Shown here: piece by piece, positions 16,741 through 24,151 of the stretch
How positions within the stretch are numbered: the first letter of the stretch is position 1
How the letters are laid out: each line of letters starts with the position of its first letter
Source of the DNA: JBGPHT01 sp041484525
Lineage (GTDB): Bacteria > Acidobacteriota > Terriglobia > Bryobacterales > Bryobacteraceae
NCBI GenBank assembly: GCA_041484525.1
Contig: JBGPHT010000046.1
Span: forward strand, 1 to 48,207
Direction of reading: 5' to 3'
Length of the DNA stretch: 48,207 nt
Translations under genes and position numbers: made by a program
Notes under the pieces: model-generated
The model's database searches: none
What the model was told of the DNA's origin: nothing
What the model saw: the letters and a program-made list of their open reading frames with translations, nothing else

Positions 16741-17865
16741 ATGCGTACGTTATCGCTTCTCCTGGCGCTTCTCCCGGCGATGGGCGCGCTGCACGCGCAG
16801 AACATCGGGATCGACAGCCATATCGATACCGTGCAGGGCGTCCTCTTCGACCGGAACGATCTGACCGAGCGCTCGTCGCATGGGCACGTCGATCTGGTGC
16901 GCCTGCGGGAGGGCGGGGTCAACGCGCCCTTCTTCGCGCTCTGGGTGCCGACCTATTACAAGGGCGCGGAGGCGGTGCGGCGCACGCTGGATTTCCGCGA
17001 CGCCATGCAGCGGCTCTTCGACACCCATCCCGACCAGATTGCGCTGGCGCTCAACGCGGCCGATGTGGAACGGATCGCGGGCTCGGGCAGGATCGCGGCC
17101 ATCCTCACGGTGGAGGGCGGGCACCAGATCGCCAATGACCTGGCGGTGCTGCGCATGTACCACCAACTCGGCATCCGCGGCATGACGCTGACGCATTTCC
17201 GCAATACCGACTGGGCGGATTCCTCGACCGACAAGCCGGCGCACAACGGACTGACGGAGTTCGGCAGGCAGGTGGTGCGGGAGATGAACCGGCTGGGCAT
17301 GATCGTGGACATTTCGCATGTTTCCGACAAGACGTTCTACGACGTGCTGGCGGTGACATCGAAGCCCGTGATTGCGTCGCACTCCTCCTGCCGCGCGCTG
17401 TCCGACGTGGTGCGCAATATGACGGACGACATGATCCGCGCGCTGGCGAAGAACGGCGGCACGATCGGGATCAATTTCGGGGAAGGCTTTCTGAATCCGA
17501 AGGACGCGGAACGGCTGAAGCGGGACATCCAGGCGATTGCGAAAGAGCCGGTGCTGTCGGGGAAGGGGCTCGACGAGTATGCCGCGAAGGAGCACCAGAG
17601 GGAGATGGTTCCGCAGCATGCATTCGCCACGCTCGACGATGCCGTGGCCCACGTCGATCATGCGGTGAAGATCGCGGGGATCGAACACGTGGGGATCGGC
17701 AGCGACTTCGACGGCATCTCGGCCCCGCCCCAGGGACTGGAGGATATCTCGAAGATGCCGGCGCTGGCCGCGGCGCTGCGCAAGAAGGGGTACAGCGAAG
17801 CGGACGTCCGCAAGATCTTCGGCGGGAACACGCTGCGCGTGCTGCGCGAAGTCACTGGCAAGTGA
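16741..17865 (+). CDS. Membrane dipeptidase, peptidase family M19
   Basis: A 374-residue exported zinc dipeptidase related to renal dipeptidase. From ATG 16741 the protein begins with a clean signal peptide (MRTLSLLLALLPAMGALHAQ); the ATG at 16720 would add seven residues before it and is less likely. Metal ligands fit the family: DSHIDT (His27, Asp29), the bridging Glu in VEGGH, His in DISHVSDKTF, His in SHSSCRAL, and GIGSDFDGI near the C-terminus. It hydrolyses dipeptides in the periplasm and can act on D-residue-containing peptides. It may work with the S46 peptidase in peptide use, though they are not linked in an operon. Its 3' end overlaps a small convergent gene by 14 bases. Confidence 0.92.
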   Translation: MRTLSLLLALLPAMGALHAQNIGIDSHIDTVQGVLFDRNDLTERSSHGHVDLVRLREGGVNAPFFALWVPTYYKGAEAVRRTLDFRDAMQRLFDTHPDQIALALNAADVERIAGSGRIAAILTVEGGHQIANDLAVLRMYHQLGIRGMTLTHFRNTDWADSSTDKPAHNGLTEFGRQVVREMNRLGMIVDISHVSDKTFYDVLAVTSKPVIASHSSCRALSDVVRNMTDDMIRALAKNGGTIGINFGEGFLNPKDAERLKRDIQAIAKEPVLSGKGLDEYAAKEHQREMVPQHAFATLDDAVAHVDHAVKIAGIEHVGIGSDFDGISAPPQGLEDISKMPALAAALRKKGYSEADVRKIFGGNTLRVLREVTGK

Positions 17866-18046
17866 CCTGGGCGCCGCAAGCCAGGCGCCGCGCCACTTCG
17901 GTGTAGATCTGGACCGCGGCGCGCAACTGGCGGACCTCCTCTTCGAGACGGACGCGCTCCTGCTCGAGCTTCTGCGTGGTGGGAGCACGGCGGGCAAACC
18001 GGCGCGCGTTCAAGGGCTGGTCAGTGAAACAGATCATCGGTTGCAT
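17852..18046 (-). CDS. Small coiled-coil protein, 64 aa
   Basis: Residues 25-55 have a strong heptad pattern (TTQKLEQERVRLEEEVRQLR), followed by AAVQIYTEVARRLACGA. No signal peptide or known domain is present. The start could be either of two ATGs nine bases apart (18046 or 18037). It overlaps the 3' end of the dipeptidase gene by 14 bases, on the opposite strand. The periodic composition argues for a genuine product, perhaps a small oligomerising partner. The function is unknown. Confidence 0.5.
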   Translation of the reverse strand: MQPMICFTDQPLNARRFARRAPTTQKLEQERVRLEEEVRQLRAAVQIYTEVARRLACGAQVTCQ

Positions 18047-18128
18047 GTTTGTTAGTCTGGACCGAACGCGCGGCGGAAGCGATGGACGAGAAGTGAAAAT
18101 GTTGCAAAAAACGCGGGAAAAGTTAGGG

Positions 18129-18413
18129 CTATCCTTGAATCACAAACGAGCCGTATTCCTGCACCGCCGCTTCCTGCTCATCCACACCGCGTACGTCGGC
18201 CCATCGCGGCCCGTGGTGTAGCATGGCGGCTAACTTCGAAAGCTGTGGTTCTTTCCCGACGGCGTATACTTCCACGCGCCCGTCGTCCAGGTTGCGAGTA
18301 TAGCCGGTGACTCCCACTTCCGCTGCCGCGTTCTGCGCGAAGTAGCGGAAACCCACGCCCTGCACGCGGCCGCGCACGAACCAGCGGCGGGCCGTGACGC
18401 GTTGGGCAGACAT
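18129..18413 (-). CDS. acyP: Acylphosphatase
   Basis: A 94-residue enzyme that hydrolyses the carboxyl-phosphate bond of acyl phosphates. The signature RGRVQGVGFRYFAQNAA holds the phosphate-binding loop with its catalytic Arg (in GFRYF). The second motif YTRNLDDGRVEVYAVG supplies the catalytic Asn. The length is normal. The gene starts on the A of the amidase stop codon (TGATG), so the two are translationally coupled. It is the last recognisable gene of the long tolQ-to-acyP unit. Confidence 0.94.
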   Translation of the reverse strand: MSAQRVTARRWFVRGRVQGVGFRYFAQNAAAEVGVTGYTRNLDDGRVEVYAVGKEPQLSKLAAMLHHGPRWADVRGVDEQEAAVQEYGSFVIQG

Positions 18414-19843
18414 CAGAGTCCCGGCGGACGCCGCTTGTGCCAGTCGGTCCGCGATTGAAATTCGCGGCCGATGGCGAGCAGCGTGTTTTCGGAAAACGGC
18501 ACGCCTACCAGTTGCAGCGACACCGGCAGATTCTCCGCGAACCCGCAGGGCAGCACCAGCGCCGGCAGCCCCGCCAGGTTGCCCGCGGGGACGATCGCGC
18601 CGAATCCCGGATCGAGCGGCTGCGCCGGAGGGGGCGTGGGGCCATCCAGGTTCTGGTCCGCTTTCGGCGCAGTCCCAGTTCTTCCCGGTGCGATGAGTGC
18701 ATCCACCTGCCCGAACATTTTCGAGATCTCTTCCTGGATCAGGCGGCGGATGCGCATGGCCTTCAGGTACTCTTTCGCCGGCACCTCGAGCGCCGCCTTC
18801 AACCCTGCGATCTGCGATTGGTCGGCCAGGTCATTCACTTTGCCGCTCGCGATCAGCGGTTCGAAAATTGCCGCTTCCTCGCCCCCCAGGATCATCGAGA
18901 GCACCGCACCGTAAGGAAATTGCGGGAGCTTCATTTCCACCAACTGCGCTCCCGCATCCTTCAGCACGGCCAGCGCGGTCTGCAACGCGGGACGCAGGGG
19001 GGCCTCGGCGCGCTCGCTGAAATCCACCGGCGCATAGCCGATCTTGAGGTCCTTCATGGGCCGCGAATACTGCGGCGTGTAGTAGAAACTCTTGCCGGCG
19101 GAGCCCGGGTCCTGGCCATCCTTGCCCGCGATTACCTGCAAGATGAGACCGCAATCTTCGGCGCTGCGCCCGAATGGGCCCAGCTTGTCGAGCGTCCAGG
19201 AGAGCGCCATGGCGCCGTGCCGGCTGACCAGGCCGTACGTGGGGCGCAGCGCGGTGACGCCGCAGAATGAGGCCGGCGTGACGATCGATCCGGAAGTCTC
19301 CGAGCCGATCGCAAAGGGCACGAGGCCCGCGGCCACAGCCGCCGCCGAGCCGCTGGAAGATCCACCCGACCAGCGCGTACGGTCCCACGGATTCAGCCCC
19401 GGACCGGTCAGCGACGCCGAGGCATAACGGTATCCGCCGCCGCCCGCCAGCTCCACCATCGAGAGCTTGCCGACGATCACGCCGCCCACGCCCGCCAGCT
19501 TGTCGATGACCGTGGCGTTGTAGTCGAAGACCTGGCCGGCATACGGTTTCGCGCCCCAGGTAGTCGGCTGGCCGGCGTAGCTCAGCAGGTCCTTCACGCC
19601 GTAGGGAACGCCTTGCAGCGGCCCCCGCAGGCGCCCGAGCTTGAAGTCCTTATCGACAGTCTTGGCCTGGCGGATCGCCTGTTGCTGCAGCGGCAGCGCC
19701 AGCGCATTGTAGCGCGGCCCGAGCTGTTCCAGCCGATTGGCAAACGCGCGCGCCAAATCTTCGGCGGAGAACTCTTTGTCCTTGAGCCTGGCGTTCAGCT
19801 CGGGGATGGGGGCAAAGAAAACATCGTTGCCGATCGTCGCCAT
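18413..19843 (-). CDS. Amidase-signature enzyme (GatA/amidase family)
   Basis: A 476-residue amidase with the Ser-cisSer-Lys triad of the family: Lys in GVPYGVKDLLSY, the glycine-serine loop GGSSSGSAAAVAAG with the cis-Ser, and the nucleophile in GSETSGSIVTPASF. The closing region (VPAGNLAGLPALVLPCGFAE) is also standard. It lacks a signal peptide, but a small Tat-signal protein is encoded just 8 bases upstream; the pair may be exported together. The sequence is closer to general amidases than to GatA, and no gatB or gatC is nearby. Substrate unknown. It overlaps acyP by one base. Confidence 0.9.
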   Translation of the reverse strand: MATIGNDVFFAPIPELNARLKDKEFSAEDLARAFANRLEQLGPRYNALALPLQQQAIRQAKTVDKDFKLGRLRGPLQGVPYGVKDLLSYAGQPTTWGAKPYAGQVFDYNATVIDKLAGVGGVIVGKLSMVELAGGGGYRYASASLTGPGLNPWDRTRWSGGSSSGSAAAVAAGLVPFAIGSETSGSIVTPASFCGVTALRPTYGLVSRHGAMALSWTLDKLGPFGRSAEDCGLILQVIAGKDGQDPGSAGKSFYYTPQYSRPMKDLKIGYAPVDFSERAEAPLRPALQTALAVLKDAGAQLVEMKLPQFPYGAVLSMILGGEEAAIFEPLIASGKVNDLADQSQIAGLKAALEVPAKEYLKAMRIRRLIQEEISKMFGQVDALIAPGRTGTAPKADQNLDGPTPPPAQPLDPGFGAIVPAGNLAGLPALVLPCGFAENLPVSLQLVGVPFSENTLLAIGREFQSRTDWHKRRPPGL

Positions 19844-19851
19844 GGCGCACC

Positions 19852-20070
19852 TCAGGCTTTGAACTGAAAGGCGGGTTCGGTGGCCATCGGCAGCGGCACC
19901 GCGGCCAGCGAGGTGCTGTTGTCGCGAATGCGCTGCTGGGCCGCTTTGAAGTCTTCGCCGGCAGAGGGCTGCGGGCCGGCGGCGGTCTGTCCCTCGATAC
20001 GCCCCACGGCCGCCGCCGCCAGCACTACTGCCGCCAGTTGGCGCCGCGTGATCCTGTCATTCATTTGCAT
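19852..20070 (-). CDS. Small twin-arginine-signal protein
   Basis: A 72-residue protein. The N-terminus carries a Tat motif (ITRRQLAAVVLAAAAVG); the mature part is only about 45 residues, beginning near GQTAAGPQPSAGEDFKAAQQ and ending VPLPMATEPAFQFKA. The ATG at 20070 has GGAG 5 bases upstream; one at 20064 is the alternative. It overlaps the aroDE stop by 10 bases and precedes the amidase gene by 8 bases. Small Tat-signal proteins of this type often precede a larger enzyme lacking a signal and carry it across the membrane. Such a role here is inference. Confidence 0.65.
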   Translation of the reverse strand: MQMNDRITRRQLAAVVLAAAAVGRIEGQTAAGPQPSAGEDFKAAQQRIRDNSTSLAAVPLPMATEPAFQFKA

Positions 20071-21572
20071 TTGTGCTCCAGAGCCTCCAGCGCCGCCTTG
20101 TGCATCACGGAGCGCGGCGCGGAATCACCCGTCCAGATTTCGAACTGGCGTACCGCTTGTTCGATGAACATCTCGAGCCCCGGCAGCACCGTCTTGCCTT
20201 GCTCCCGGGCGCGCTGGATCAGGACCGTCTCGATCGGGTTGTACACCATATCGAATACCACGTCCGCCGGGATGCTGCCGTTGAAGAAGCACTCGTTCAC
20301 GTGCGGATACATACCGAGCGGTGTGGCGTGCACCACGGCGTCGAAATGACGCGCCACCAGTTGGTCGCGCATCAGAGCCTCCGCACCGCAAACTTTGGAG
20401 AGCGCGCGCACGCGATCGGGATTGCGGCCCACCAGCGAGATCTTGGCGCCGGCGTCGGTGAGCGCGAAGGCCGCTCCGCGCGCCGCGCCGCCGTTGCCCA
20501 CGATCAGCACGCTCGATTTCTGAAGACGCACCAGCTTCGAAAGGGGGCCGGTGATGCCGGCGGCGTCGGTGTTGGTGCCGCGCCACTTGCCGGCCTTGCG
20601 CCACACCGTGTTGACCGCGCCGATGCGCCGCGCCAGCGGGTCCACCACGTCCAGATAGCGGATGATCTTTTGCTTGTGCGGAATGGTGACGCTGAAGCCG
20701 GCCAGCGGCAGTTTTTCCGCCAGCGAGAAAAAATCGCGCAGATACGCGGGCGTCACCAGGAAGGGCAGGTATACGGCGTCCACGCGCCGCGATTGAAACG
20801 CGCGATTGTGGACGGCGGGAGAAATCGTATGCCGGATGGGGTCGGCGATCACGCCGTAAATCTTCGCGGTTTTCGCCAGCTTCTCGACGCGATAGAGATG
20901 CCGCAGGTGTTTGGCGCTGACTTGCCCCGCGGCCGTGCCCTCCGCGAACATGGGCGCGGCGTAGCTGAAGACGCCGCCGAAAACCGGCGAGAGCACACGC
21001 GTGGGAAAACCCAGCTCGCCCATCGCCAGCACGATCAGTTTCTGCTTGGGAAGCGCCTTGGCGGCGGCCAGCACGCGCACATTGTCCGACGGCTTGCGCG
21101 CCGTCGTCACTACCTTATAAGCGTCCGCCGGCACGCGGAGTGCGCGGTTGAGGATGGTGTCCATGGGCGGCGTGGCTTCGAAGTTGTGATAGGAGACGAT
21201 GACCTGCGCGCGCCCGCGAAACTGGCCCAGCCGCTCCTGCGCCGCTTCCGCAGTCTCGATCTCGACGTCGATGGCGTGCGCGCCGTTGCGCACCGCCAGA
21301 TCCAGGATCGCCAGTTGCTCTTCGATGCTGCCGTTGAATTTGCCGTGGTTTTGATGGCGGCGGCAGGTGGCGATCAGAATACAGTCGGGGAATCGCTCGA
21401 GGAAACCCGCGATGGCGTCTGCCCCCTTGGCCGGCCGATCCAGAAAATCCAACCGGAATTCGAGGAAGGTCTCGCCCGCCTCAGCCTCGCGCCTGGCGTG
21501 GTCGAGTAAGGTTGGAACATCTGGCAGGCCCAACGCAATGCAAATGCGCGGAAACGTCCTGGACTGCGGCAT
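20061..21572 (-). CDS. aroDE: Bifunctional 3-dehydroquinate dehydratase (type I) / shikimate dehydrogenase
   Basis: A 503-residue fusion catalysing two consecutive steps of the shikimate pathway. Residues about 1-220 are type I dehydroquinase: EFRLDFLD, the His in SYHNFE and the Schiff-base Lys in AYKVVTTAR. Residues about 235-500 are shikimate dehydrogenase: YGVIADPIRHTISPAVHNRAF, the catalytic Lys in TIPHKQ, NTDAAGITGPL, the dinucleotide loop NGGAARGAAFAL and the C-terminal PGLEMFIEQAVRQFEIWTG. The fusion is known from plants and some bacteria. The frame is open further upstream, but ATG 21572 gives the usual N-terminus (MPQSRTFPRICIALG). It lies 41 bases after deoC in the tolQ-to-acyP unit and overlaps the small Tat gene. 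Confidence 0.93.
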   Translation of the reverse strand: MPQSRTFPRICIALGLPDVPTLLDHARREAEAGETFLEFRLDFLDRPAKGADAIAGFLERFPDCILIATCRRHQNHGKFNGSIEEQLAILDLAVRNGAHAIDVEIETAEAAQERLGQFRGRAQVIVSYHNFEATPPMDTILNRALRVPADAYKVVTTARKPSDNVRVLAAAKALPKQKLIVLAMGELGFPTRVLSPVFGGVFSYAAPMFAEGTAAGQVSAKHLRHLYRVEKLAKTAKIYGVIADPIRHTISPAVHNRAFQSRRVDAVYLPFLVTPAYLRDFFSLAEKLPLAGFSVTIPHKQKIIRYLDVVDPLARRIGAVNTVWRKAGKWRGTNTDAAGITGPLSKLVRLQKSSVLIVGNGGAARGAAFALTDAGAKISLVGRNPDRVRALSKVCGAEALMRDQLVARHFDAVVHATPLGMYPHVNECFFNGSIPADVVFDMVYNPIETVLIQRAREQGKTVLPGLEMFIEQAVRQFEIWTGDSAPRSVMHKAALEALEHKCK

Positions 21573-21613
21573 CGTTTGGTAAGGAAAACTAAGGATAACA
21601 CAGCGGCCCCCAC

Positions 21614-22330
21614 TTACTGAGCCGGTATAGCTGGGGGAGCCGGCGGGGCCAACCGCGCCTTCCACTCGTCCAGAATGGCGGCGGTCGCCGTAGTCCCAAT
21701 ACGCGTCGCTCCAACCTCGTAGACTTCGAGTACCTGGTCCACGGTGCGCAGGCCGCCGGCGGCTTTGATCCCGATCTCATCCGGCAGGTATTTGCGCATC
21801 AGTTTCAGATCTTCGATGGTGTACCCCGAAGGCGCGAACCCAGTCGAAGTCTTGACAAAATCCACTTCCGCGCGCTCGCAGCAGCAGCAGGCAATGATTT
21901 TCAATTCGTGCGTGAGATAGGCGTTCTCCAGGATCACCTTGAGTTTGGCGCCCTCCTTGTGACACGATTCCGCCGCCTGGTTCAGCTCCGTCTGCACGTG
22001 CTGAAACTCGCGCGACAACACCTTCGAGATCGCGATTACCATGTCGATCTCCCTGGCGCCGCGGCGCAGCAGATCGCGGATCTCGTAAAGCTTGACGGCG
22101 GTATTCTGCGATCCGTGCGGGAACGCTACTACGCTGCCCGGCAGTACGCCGCTGCCCTCGAGCGTGCGCACCGCCAAATCGATATCGCAGGCCCGCACGC
22201 TCACCGACCGGATGCCGTAGCGCATCGCCATCCGCAAACCCTCCACCACGTGCTCGTCGGTAAGTTCAGGTTTGACGAGCGAGTGATCGATGAGGCGCGC
22301 CAGATCTTCGTAGGTCGCGAGCGGCTGCAT
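21614..22330 (-). CDS. deoC: Deoxyribose-phosphate aldolase
   Basis: A 238-residue TIM-barrel aldolase that interconverts 2-deoxyribose 5-phosphate and glyceraldehyde 3-phosphate plus acetaldehyde. Motifs: LIDHSLVKPELT at the N-terminus, GAREIDMVIAISKVLS, the Schiff-base Lys in VDFVKTSTGF and the second Lys in IGIKAAGGLRT. Four consecutive cysteines (IIACCCCERA), where relatives usually have one or two, are an oddity. The ATG overlaps the cpoB stop (TAATG) by a base. The C-terminal tail is proline-rich (APPAPPAIPAQ). Confidence 0.95.
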   Translation of the reverse strand: MQPLATYEDLARLIDHSLVKPELTDEHVVEGLRMAMRYGIRSVSVRACDIDLAVRTLEGSGVLPGSVVAFPHGSQNTAVKLYEIRDLLRRGAREIDMVIAISKVLSREFQHVQTELNQAAESCHKEGAKLKVILENAYLTHELKIIACCCCERAEVDFVKTSTGFAPSGYTIEDLKLMRKYLPDEIGIKAAGGLRTVDQVLEVYEVGATRIGTTATAAILDEWKARLAPPAPPAIPAQ

Positions 22331-23253
22331 TATTTCTTGTGTTGGGGAGCAGCTTTCTTGGCTGTGGAGGACGGCGTACGCGCCACGCCGCAGTTCATAC
22401 CCAGGTTCTTCAATTGCGTGCAGGCTTTGTTGGCGGTATCCGTATTCGGGTACCGGCTGAGGATCTCGCGGTACTCTTTGGTGGCGTCGCTGCGGCGCTC
22501 CATCGCCGTCAGCGTCAGGCCCTTGTAATACATGGCATCCGGGGTCTTGGGGTTCTCCGAGTACTTTTCGAGCACCATGTCGAACTCGTTAAACGCCTTC
22601 TCGTAATCCTTCTGGGTATAGTGGATGGTCGCGATATAGAATTGCGCGTTGGGCGCCAAGTCGGTATTGCCGTACCAGCGCAGGTATTGATTGAACTCAT
22701 CCAACGCGAGGTCCATCTTTCCACCCAGGTAGTCGCGCCGGGCATTCTCGTACAGCGTACCTTGCGGGATAGTCGGCGTATCCGACTGCTGCGGCGTGCC
22801 GCCGGGCGCCGTCTGTCCGGGAGGCGGCACGGGAGGAGCCTGCATGACTTTGACGGCGGTCACCAGGTCGCCCATCTGCGCCTGCAGTTTCTGGATTCCG
22901 CTGGCCAGCTCGCTCACCGCCTGTTGAGTGGTGCGGATTTCGTTGGAGAGGCCGTCCAGGCGCGCGTTGGTCGACACCACCGGCGTCACCACCTTTTCCT
23001 GCATTTCGCGCATGGTCTGCTGGATGCCGCTCTGGATGACCGCCACAGCCGTATTGGCCCTGTTGGCGGCATCGAGGGCCTGCTGCGAGATCACCTTGAT
23101 CTCGGTGAGTTGCCGGTCCTGCGACTGCTGCAACTGCTTCACCATATCCTGCAGCGCAGCCACGTCCCGCTGCAATTCCTGCACCGCCTTATCCACGGAA
23201 AACGCCGGGGGCGATGCCAGCAAAACCAAAACGCACAGGCGACGGAAAATCAT
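22330..23253 (-). CDS. cpoB: Tol-Pal system protein YbgF/CpoB
   Basis: A 307-residue periplasmic protein. A signal peptide ends near SPPAFS (residue 19). Residues about 22-135 form a coiled coil, the trimerising part of CpoB (VQELQRDVAALQDMVKQLQQ). A proline-rich linker at about 138-165 leads to three TPR motifs at about 165-285, starting LYENARRDYLGGKMDLALDE. CpoB links peptidoglycan synthesis to Tol-driven outer-membrane constriction. The C-terminus is basic (STAKKAAPQHKK). AGGAG lies 7 bases before the ATG. The order pal-cpoB is conserved, and deoC follows with a 1-base overlap. Confidence 0.92.
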   Translation of the reverse strand: MIFRRLCVLVLLASPPAFSVDKAVQELQRDVAALQDMVKQLQQSQDRQLTEIKVISQQALDAANRANTAVAVIQSGIQQTMREMQEKVVTPVVSTNARLDGLSNEIRTTQQAVSELASGIQKLQAQMGDLVTAVKVMQAPPVPPPGQTAPGGTPQQSDTPTIPQGTLYENARRDYLGGKMDLALDEFNQYLRWYGNTDLAPNAQFYIATIHYTQKDYEKAFNEFDMVLEKYSENPKTPDAMYYKGLTLTAMERRSDATKEYREILSRYPNTDTANKACTQLKNLGMNCGVARTPSSTAKKAAPQHKK

Positions 23254-23267
23254 GCAAGTCTCCTAAC

Positions 23268-23317
23268 CGGGAGCGGAACGGAGCCGGCCTGTCAGGACCC
23301 TTGCCGCACCGCTCCCG
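23268..23317 (-). promoter_or_regulatory. Long hairpin between pal and cpoB
   Basis: CGGGAGCGG (23268-23276) is an exact inverted repeat of CCGCTCCCG (23309-23317). A TAAC/GTTA extension with one bulged base lengthens the stem. It fills the 83-base gap between pal and cpoB. With no U-tract it is more likely an mRNA stability or partial-termination element setting pal above cpoB expression than a full terminator. Confidence 0.4.
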
Positions 23318-23336
23318 TTACGTGCTTCTGTCAGTC

Positions 23337-24134
23337 CTACTGCCCGGGCGCGAAGTGGGCGCGCCGGTTTCGCTGCCAGCAGGATTCGTTCTCTTCGGTA
23401 CATTGCGGCCGCTCTTTGCCGTAGCTGATAGTCTTCAGACGGTCGGCTGGAACTCCCAGTTGCACCAGAAAGTCCTTGGCCGAACTGGAGCGCCGGTCGC
23501 CCAGACCGATGTTGTACTCGGCCGAGCCGCGCTCGTCGCAGTGGCCTTCCACCACGATCGTGGCGTTCGGGAAATCGGCGAGGATGCCTTTGATCGCCGC
23601 CGCATTGCGCTGCAGCACGTCGCGGGCGTCGCTGCGGACGTCGCTCTTGTCGTAGTCGAAGAAGGCATCCTGCACGTCGGAGCCCACGCGTTGCTCCATC
23701 GTCCGTCCGCCGGTTACCACCGCGGCCGGCGGGGGTGGAGGCGGCAGAGAAGTCACAGTTACGGTGGCGCTGCCCGTGGTTCGGCCGCCCGGTCCGGTGG
23801 CCGTCAGCGTGTAAGTGGTCGAATTATTCGGGGACACCGTCCGGCTGCCCGTATTCTGGACGGTGCCGACGGCCTGGTCGATGGAAACGCTCGTCACATC
23901 GCCCGAGACTTCCCAACGTAGCGTGGAAGACTGTCCGCGCTGAATCGAGGTGGGCTCGGCGGAGAACTGAGCCACGGTCGGCGCTCTCGGTGCCGGCGGT
24001 ATCGAGCGCTCCACTGGCGCCGGCGGGGGCGGTGGAGGCGGCGGGGGAGTCTTCTTCTTACACCCTGCCGCAAAAATCGCCAGCGTTACCGCCAGCCAGG
24101 TGACTGTCAACTTCCGTTTGCTGAACATGAACAT
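23337..24134 (-). CDS. pal: Peptidoglycan-associated lipoprotein Pal, with an inserted Ig-like domain
   Basis: A 265-residue outer-membrane lipoprotein. The lipobox is AIFAAGC with lipidated Cys25, followed by a lysine and poly-proline stretch. Residues about 52-125 are an Ig/CARDB-like beta domain (FSAEPTSIQRGQSSTLRWEV, then NNSTTYTLTATGPGG) that ordinary Pal lacks. A second proline run leads to the OmpA-like peptidoglycan-binding domain (about 148-262): FFDYDKSDVR, VVEGHCDERGSAEYNIGLGDRR and the C-terminal QRNRRAHFA. Pal holds the outer membrane to the wall and is moved by Tol. It lies 17 bases after tolB. AGGAGG precedes the ATG; an ATG six bases further in (24128) fits the ribosome-binding-site spacing at least as well. 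Confidence 0.93.
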   Translation of the reverse strand: MFMFSKRKLTVTWLAVTLAIFAAGCKKKTPPPPPPPPPAPVERSIPPAPRAPTVAQFSAEPTSIQRGQSSTLRWEVSGDVTSVSIDQAVGTVQNTGSRTVSPNNSTTYTLTATGPGGRTTGSATVTVTSLPPPPPPAAVVTGGRTMEQRVGSDVQDAFFDYDKSDVRSDARDVLQRNAAAIKGILADFPNATIVVEGHCDERGSAEYNIGLGDRRSSSAKDFLVQLGVPADRLKTISYGKERPQCTEENESCWQRNRRAHFAPGQ

Positions 24135-24151
24135 CGCCTCCTGAACTCTCG

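Noticed and set aside
20073..21509. Long plus-strand frame opposite aroDE
   Set aside because: It is complementary to a well-recognised enzyme and rich in His and Arg, as expected of an antisense shadow.
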